Origin: Cannabis sativa
Taxonomy: Eukaryota > Streptophyta > Magnoliopsida > Rosales > Cannabaceae
NCBI RefSeq assembly: GCF_029168945.1
Contig: NC_083605.1
Span: forward strand, 42,271,659-42,335,658
Length of the DNA: 64,000 bases
Direction of reading: 5' to 3'
Under the pieces are notes generated by a model. That model saw only the letters and a list, made by a program, of their open reading frames with translations, ran no database searches and was not told the DNA's origin. The translations under genes were made by a program, and so were the position numbers. Below are positions 57,960-64,000 of the stretch, piece by piece; positions within the stretch are counted from its first letter, which is position 1; each line of letters starts with the position of its first letter.

Positions 57960-58053
57960 GGGCCTTCACAATTAGGGTCATTCGTGTGAGGGAGGGTTGG
58001 GTTCAGTATGTCGTACCCACTACTATTGGCCCCCTAACTCTCACACAAGGCCC
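57960..58053 (-). other. Conserved leader stem-loop HP1, copy 4
   Basis: The outer arms and GTGTGAG/CTCACAC are kept. The core around TTCAGTATGTCGTACCCAC is identical to copies 1 and 3. Flanking DNA is much less conserved. Confidence 0.7.
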
Positions 58054-59446
58054 AAAGGAGAGAAATTTCACCATTAAATAAATAATTGTTATTCATTGAA
58101 TAAGCTCAATACTAATTGGGCCTAAATAAAATTACTTTATGTGAAATTTTATTTTAGCAACCTAGTCCATTTAATTAATAAAACTTAAATGGGCTTCCTA
58201 TATGCATCTAAGTCCAAAAGCAAACATATAGGCTCATACAGGTCAAATGATTTGGATGGGCCTTATCATGTTACTAGGCTTTACGCATATGAAAGAAATC
58301 GCAAAATTTACCTGTTACAAATTATTTATAAGATCTATTGACAATTGGACTATGATTAAAATTAGATTATTAGATTTGTCAACAAGTTAATCATAACAAT
58401 TTAGATCAAATAAATAATAGGTTTGTAAAAATTTTTTGAATAAATAAATAAACAAACAATACAAACATGTAACAGATCATTGGAAAGTAGGTTAAGATAT
58501 TTCTATTTTAAAATAAAAAATTAAAAATATACCTTCACTAGAATTTAAAATTTGGGTTGTTAGAAAATATTTAAAATATAACAAATCTCCTAAATATCCT
58601 AAATTCTAAATGAAATTCAAATATCTAACTAATTTTCAAATTTTTCAGTTTATTTAAATAATTTAAATTAATTAAATATCTAATAAGATAATATAATATA
58701 ATATCTTAATTTAAAATTTTAGATATTTCTAATATTATATTCTTAATCTTTTAATTTAATAAATTAAATATAACAAAAATAAACTTTTTGAAAAATAAGA
58801 TATTTTATGGTTAAGATATTATCAATTTTATTTAATAATTAAATGAAACAAAATATCCTAAGTTTAAAAATTTTATAATTAGCAAACCCTAAAATTTCTA
58901 TTCAAACCAAAATTACAAAATTTTCAAAATTTCATGTTACTTTGCCAAAAATTAATTTTAATTAAAATAAATATCTAATAAGATAAAATGTTAAAACAAG
59001 CATTTTTCTAATCTTATAATTTAATTTAATTAAATATATTTCAAAAATAACAAATTTTGAAAATCTGATATGGTTAGCGAATTTGAAACTTTAACTAGAT
59101 TATTTCTAAATTTTATAAATATTTTAATATCAAAATAAGATCATTTCAAATTTTAATAATAAAATAAGTAATATCTGATCTTACAATTAAAGTAAATTAA
59201 ATAATGAAAAATTTGAAAATTAACCATAAGGCAATTTTTGTGGAAAAATCAAATTTTCAAATTCAAAGGCTACTAATATCTAAAACTAATTTTTATTAAT
59301 TAAAAAATTAATAAAAATTAATTTTATTCTAATATATAGATTTTTAATTGAAAATTTAGATTCTACACAAAATTCTACCAAAATATGAATTTTGTTTCAA
59401 TGAAAAAGGATTTTTTAATCAAAAGATATCACAAAAACAAGTTTGG
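58054..59446 (-). other. AT-rich leader of the third copia element, no gene
   Basis: It contains the conserved block ATAGGCTCATACAGG near 58230, then strongly A/T-rich DNA without a credible gene. Confidence 0.65.
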
Positions 59447-59645
59447 GGCACATGGGTATGCAATGCATACCCCTGCGCGCGGAATGGGGCATTGGACCGA
59501 GACAGGAGGCTGCACGCATCCTCAATGGGTGAGGGATCTCGGTGTGATACAAGCTTCAGACAGCCCGTGTCCGAGTTTCCTCGGACAGGGCTTGTCTGAA
59601 GCGGTGTGAATGCCGAGTAAAGCCCCTCGTGCGCGCGCACATGTG
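59447..59645 (-). other. GC-rich three-hairpin island, third copia leader
   Basis: On the plus strand: (a) GGGTATGC/GCATACCC with loop AAT at 59454-59472; (b) ACCGAGA/TCTCGGT at 59496-59502 and 59537-59543, enclosing GAGG/CCTC; (c) a long hairpin at 59554-59601 with arms starting CTTCAGACA and ending TGTCTGAAG, about 21 pairs and a single-base bulge on each side, loop TTTC. The order matches 24985-25170 although many bases differ. Open frames here (59385-59609, 59419-59640) are not supported. Confidence 0.75.
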
Positions 59646-59905
59646 CAACCCAGTTTCAGATATTTTCATCCAAATTCAAAAAAATCATAACTAATTCATA
59701 AAAAATGCAAATTGAGTCTTTTAAGAGCCTAAATTCATTAATTATTCATCTACTTTCTAGTAAAAATATTTTCAGAACGAAACAAAAAATATTTTACAAA
59801 ATATTTTGTGATTTACATACAATCATCAAATTTTCACATAAACTAACATGAAACCATCCAAATCCACACAAACATCATTTTAAATCCATATTTCATGAAA
59901 GTAAA

Positions 59906-61060
59906 TGTTTAAAATCTTAAATATGAATTTCTAAAATAATGTAATTTAAACACATATAAAGTTTAAGAAACCTTACATTGGTTGCAGCGGAATTAAATGA
60001 CTCCTTCCACTTAGATCTCTAACCCTTGTGTCCTTTCTGTAGCAGAGTATCACCAAGATCTGAGCCCGATTCTCCTTCACTTGATTTGGATTCTTCACAG
60101 TCTTACACACTATAATTGAGTACCAACTTGTTATGCGTGGGCATGTACTCTATCACTAAGGCTTGAATTTGGTTTGTGAAGAAGGCTATATGATTTTCGA
60201 AATTAGAAGAAGAAGAAGGAAGAGGTCTCATAAACCTAGAGAGAAAACTAGATTTTTAGCTTTAGATTCATTAGCTGGATAATGAGATCAAAACTTTCCT
60301 TTTATACTAATTTCACCTAGGGTTAGGGTTAAATTATTTGGAATAAAAAATTGATAAAAATAGAGTAAAATAACCACCTAGTGGGCGGCACTTTCAACCC
60401 TATAAATGCCAAAACTATTTATTTAATAATTAAAATAATTATCAAATAAAATTGTCATTTATAATATTTATTAATTAGACTCCATAAATTCTCTTAATTA
60501 ATAAATAAACCCTAAAATCATATTTCTTCACAATCAAGCCATATCTTAGTGAAAATTCACAAACTAGACATAGTGTTATATTAGAATTATAATTGATTAA
60601 TTAAAATAATTAACTGAGTCTTACAAGCAATATTGTCTCAACTAGTATGGGGACCATGGGCTTATACAACCAAGCTTTCAATAAGCAGATCTAGAATTTA
60701 CCAAGTAAATTCTCTAAATTATTAATTCCTCATTGAACAACTATAGAACTTGGAATTGCACTCTCAGTTTTATAGAACGCTCTATATGTGCCATGATATA
60801 GATACGCTATAAACATTTAACCATCGTTATAATCCCAATAATCAAAGATCCTCTATAGATGATTTACATCGAGTGGGGATAAATTTACAGTTTCACCCCT
60901 CAATCTATTTTATCCTTAAAACACTTAGCTTCCTATAAATGATATTTCAGTCAACTAATATAATCACTGAAATAAGAGCTCTTCCATTTATCTCTATTAA
61001 ACAAAGCTCTAAGAAAATCATCATTTGACTTTTATGTCCAGATAGAAGCTATAGATTGGA
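59906..61060 (-). repeat. Third copia 5' LTR, truncated at both ends
   Basis: It starts about 70 bp inside the LTR, so the primer site and LTR edge are gone. It follows the family LTR (TTTAAGAAACCTTACATTGG and on) to GATAGAAGCTATAGATTGG near 61060, where relic pol in the other direction begins. It is old and diverged, and the TATA box is degenerate (near 60300). Confidence 0.82.
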
Positions 61061-62744
61061 CAATAGAGTATGACTTTCACAAGTTGTTTAATATCCATTT
61101 TCTATCAATGGATTCAAACAGTATGTTAATGTATGGAATATAAGTTTAATATTCTGTGACCAGGATCCACTTGAACTATTCTAAGAACTCTTTGTTATAA
61201 CTAAACCTTTTTCATCAAAAGATCACAACCACAATTTAATATATCTATTGTATTTGCATCTTGTTCATAGTGGTTTTGACAAGATCATTCTCTGTAAAGA
61301 GTCAATATGCCTATATCCACTTGAAAGTAGGATCATCTGTATTCGAATATGGATACATTCAGGGGTGGATATGAGTTATCGTTAAATTCTTAAGACAATC
61401 ACTCTAGATTTTACCTTATGTAAAGAAATTTGAAATGTTTAAGAAATTTCATGAATTTCTAGCAATGGTGAAAAACGATTAAGGTAAGTGGTTAAAGATC
61501 TTTCGAACTGATAGGGGTGGAGAAATAGGTGGATATGCAGTTTAAAGATCATTAAGATGATTTTCGCATTGAGCTGATTTTTGAATTGTATACAAACTTA
61601 TCTCCCTAGAAATTCAGATTCCATATTGATGATAGTGTAAGGGTTTATGATTAGTTACTAACAGTTGCCTAAGTCCTTCTAGGGATATACCCTAGTGATA
61701 GGAAATTTCAGAATGATGGAATGGTTGTGTACTTAGTGTAAACCATTACTAGATTTATTGATGTCCTAATCGTGAACTTAAGAAAAGCTAAAACTGTTAA
61801 CCAAGGTTTGCATGTTTAATAGCTATTCTAAGTGATTAGGGGTGGACCATCCTATGGTCATTAAGATAAGAAATTGTTTGTTTCAACAAATACTACTTTT
61901 CTAAGAAAATGACTAAGTGTGAAAATAAAGTAGCAAAGTAGAGGAGATATTTTTTCTTGATTCCAAAAGTGTTCTATCATCTTATTTGAAATAAGATGGC
62001 CCCACTGCCTCTGTTGTCTTAACCCAACCAAAGAGGAGAATACCACTTATTTTCTTTGACAGAAAGTCACGGTACCTTATCATAGTTGGAGGGTTTTAAG
62101 GAACTCACCTTGTTATGACATTGAAGACACCAGTGATAAAAATCCATTGATAGTTTAAACATGTAATGGATTGTCAGAATAAGGAACTAAGAAGTAAACC
62201 CAAGAGAACTATGGTTCAAACCATTCATATGGAGTAACCAAAAGTTTTCTATAACAAGGACAAGAAAGTAAATTTTGAAAATAAGTCTATTCAATGGACT
62301 TAACAAAACTTCATGTTCCTAGTATTAAAATAGGTTTGAGATTATTTAAACCTATGGCTTGTGGTATGCCTGGTAATTTACTTTAGTGCAAGTAACTTAC
62401 TTTAGTAAAATGGTAGAGCATTTTATTTGTCTAAGGAAAGTTTCAACTATTCCAGAAAAGATAAAGGCCAAAGAAAGAATTTCTTAGGATCAACTGTGAG
62501 AGGTCTCAAATATGCCTTGCTATGCATTAGACCAAACACTTGCTGTTGAGTGGGAGTAATGAGTTGGTACCAGATTAATCCAAGAAAAGAACATTGGAAT
62601 AAAATCAAGTAAATCTTAAGATCATGAAGACGAACTATATGTTAGTGATAAGGGTGGTATTTTAATACTCTTAGACTACACCAAATCAGGTTTCTAGACT
62701 TGCCTTAGTGCTAGAAAGTCTACTGATCAGATGGTTAGGTTCAG
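61061..62744 (+). pseudogene. Relic of copia pol, plus strand (fourth element)
   Basis: The reverse complement matches the inner relic: 61071-61200 to about 9785-9655, 61300-61560 to about 9570-9330, 62080-62400 to about 8850-8520, 62500-62660 to about 8400-8220. No open frame is present. Confidence 0.75.
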
Positions 62745-64000
62745 CACAGTTGTATTATTTATGTTCTTTGAGTTGTTCGTGGAAGCCAAATTTTGGTTCT
62801 GGTGGATACTTACATCTTGGGAACATGGAAGTTCAATTGAGTAAGAGCACTGATCATAGATATGGAATCTATAGCTTCTATAGATATTTAGAAGTCAAAC
62901 AATAATTTCCTTCGAGCTTGGCTGAATAGAGATAAATGATTGAGATATCATTTTTAGTAATTATATTAGTTTACTCAAATATCATTTATAGGTTGCTAAG
63001 TGTTTTAAGGACAAAATACATTAAAGGGTAGAACGGTAAATTTATCCCTATTCAGTGTAGATCATCTATAGAGGATCTTTGACTATTAGGATTGTAACAA
63101 TGGATAATTATAACATATTTATACCATGGTACATATAGAGCGTTCTATAAAACTAAGAGTTTATTCAATTCCAAATCTATAGTGGCGCAAGACAGAATTA
63201 ATAAGTTCATAATTTACTTGGTGAATTCTAGATCTACTTATTGAAAGCTCGGTTATATAGGCCCATGGTCCCCTCACTAGTTGAGATAATACTGCTTGCA
63301 GACTCAGTCAATTGATTTTAATTAATCAATTATAATTCTAAAATTTGACTATGTCTTATTTATGATTTTTCACTAAGCAAGGGCTTGATTGTGAAGAAAA
63401 GAGGTTTTGGGGACAAATTTGTTAATTAAGAGACTTTGTATAGTCTAATTAATAAATTACATAATTGACAATTTTATTTGATAATTAATTATAATTATTA
63501 AATAAATAATTTTGGAATTTTATAGGATTGAATTGGAAAATATGGTATTATTGAAAAGAAGAATAAGTGGTTAAAAAAAGTGGCAAAATTGTAACTACAA
63601 AGTGGTTCGTTATAGTGGACAGCACTTAAGTATTTTTGCGCAATATTTTATTCTTTTTTAATCCATATAATTGAAGCCTAAGCCCTAGTTGAAACAATAT
63701 AAACGGAACGTGATGCTCTCATCTCATCCACTTTATACATTGTCAAACTAATGTCATCTTGACTTGATGCCTTCATCCTAGATGAGAGAGTCCCTTCCTT
63801 AGTGATTTCTCACCTCCTTCATTGTTCTTCCATATTCGAACCTTGAGTGAATGAGTGTCGTGCCCACACATAGCAAGCCAAGTACTCAATCATAGTGAGT
63901 AAGATGGTGGTAACCAAACCTGAAGGAGAGAAAGGAATCCAGGTTCAGATCTTGATAATGCTAAGCTACAGAAAGGAATCAACGGCTGGAGATCTTGAAC
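62745..64000 (+). repeat. Copia LTR, plus strand, left end missing, runs off the window
   Basis: Homology to the solo LTR starts near its base 30251 (ATGTTCTTTGA) and continues to the window end. The LTR start and the polypurine tract are deleted. A TATA-like TATAAAC is at 63698-63704. It pairs as an inverted repeat with 59906-61060. Confidence 0.82.

Larger units (their letters stand above)
52899..61060 (-). mobile_element. Third copia element: truncated at both LTRs, gag nearly open
   Basis: The minus-strand parts are a 3' LTR piece (52899-53478), polypurine tract (53479-53489), pol relic, gag (55383-56261), leader (to about 59905) and a 5' LTR piece (59906-61060). Tekay-1 sits against the left LTR piece. 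The primer-binding site and LTR edge are deleted near 59906, and the right LTR piece ends at a rearrangement near 61060. It shares its pol relic with the inner and fourth elements. Confidence 0.85.

Overview
This window is a nest of plant LTR retrotransposons. I see no host gene, rRNA, tRNA or CRISPR array in 64 kb. The families are Ty3/gypsy Tat (extra RNase H and an antisense gene), Ty3/gypsy chromovirus of the Tekay/Del type, and one Ty1/copia family with ~1.9 kb LTRs. This suggests heterochromatin of a flowering plant, probably a eudicot. I cannot name the species.

Layout. (1) 1-3377: 5' half of a minus-strand copia element (A), inserted in a Tat element. (2) 3378-4722 and 27345-34770: Tat remnant on the plus strand, holding the end of pol, short repeats, an antisense gene with an intron, the polypurine tract and a truncated 3' LTR. 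(3) 4723-27344: a minus-strand copia element (outer) inserted in the Tat integrase with a GTTGA target duplication. Its 3' LTR is split by a second copia element (inner, 5831-15903, target duplication CTACA). Its leader carries a solo Tekay LTR (21787-24080, target duplication TGCTA). (4) A solo copia LTR (29760-31645, target duplication CATCA) splits the Tat antisense gene. (5) 34771-52898: Tekay-1, plus strand, 5' LTR truncated, gag-pol broken; its 3' LTR is split by Tekay-2 (42383-51802, minus strand), which is close to intact. (6) 52899-61060: a truncated minus-strand copia element (third) with an almost open gag. (7) 61061-64000: a plus-strand copia fragment (fourth) meeting (6) head-on, so that two LTR pieces form an inverted repeat.

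How the pieces work together. The copia family comprises a coding-type element (outer) and derivatives whose pol is only a relic, but whose LTRs and long leader persist. The inner element is a recent insertion without coding capacity, so it must have been mobilised in trans. The 2.7-3.6 kb leader between the primer-binding site and gag holds four conserved structured elements in fixed order: a GC-rich hairpin island, a ~92-nt stem-loop (HP1), an AT-rich array of hairpins with similar stems, and a pair of hairpins with the same 5-nt loop followed by a duplicated 23-mer. These leader structures are the best candidates for something undescribed.

Caution. Near-identical copies differ in clusters at CAG/CTG sites, mostly in the inner element and one Tekay-2 LTR. 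This looks like a consensus-calling artefact at methylated CHG sites and could affect frame and divergence estimates there.
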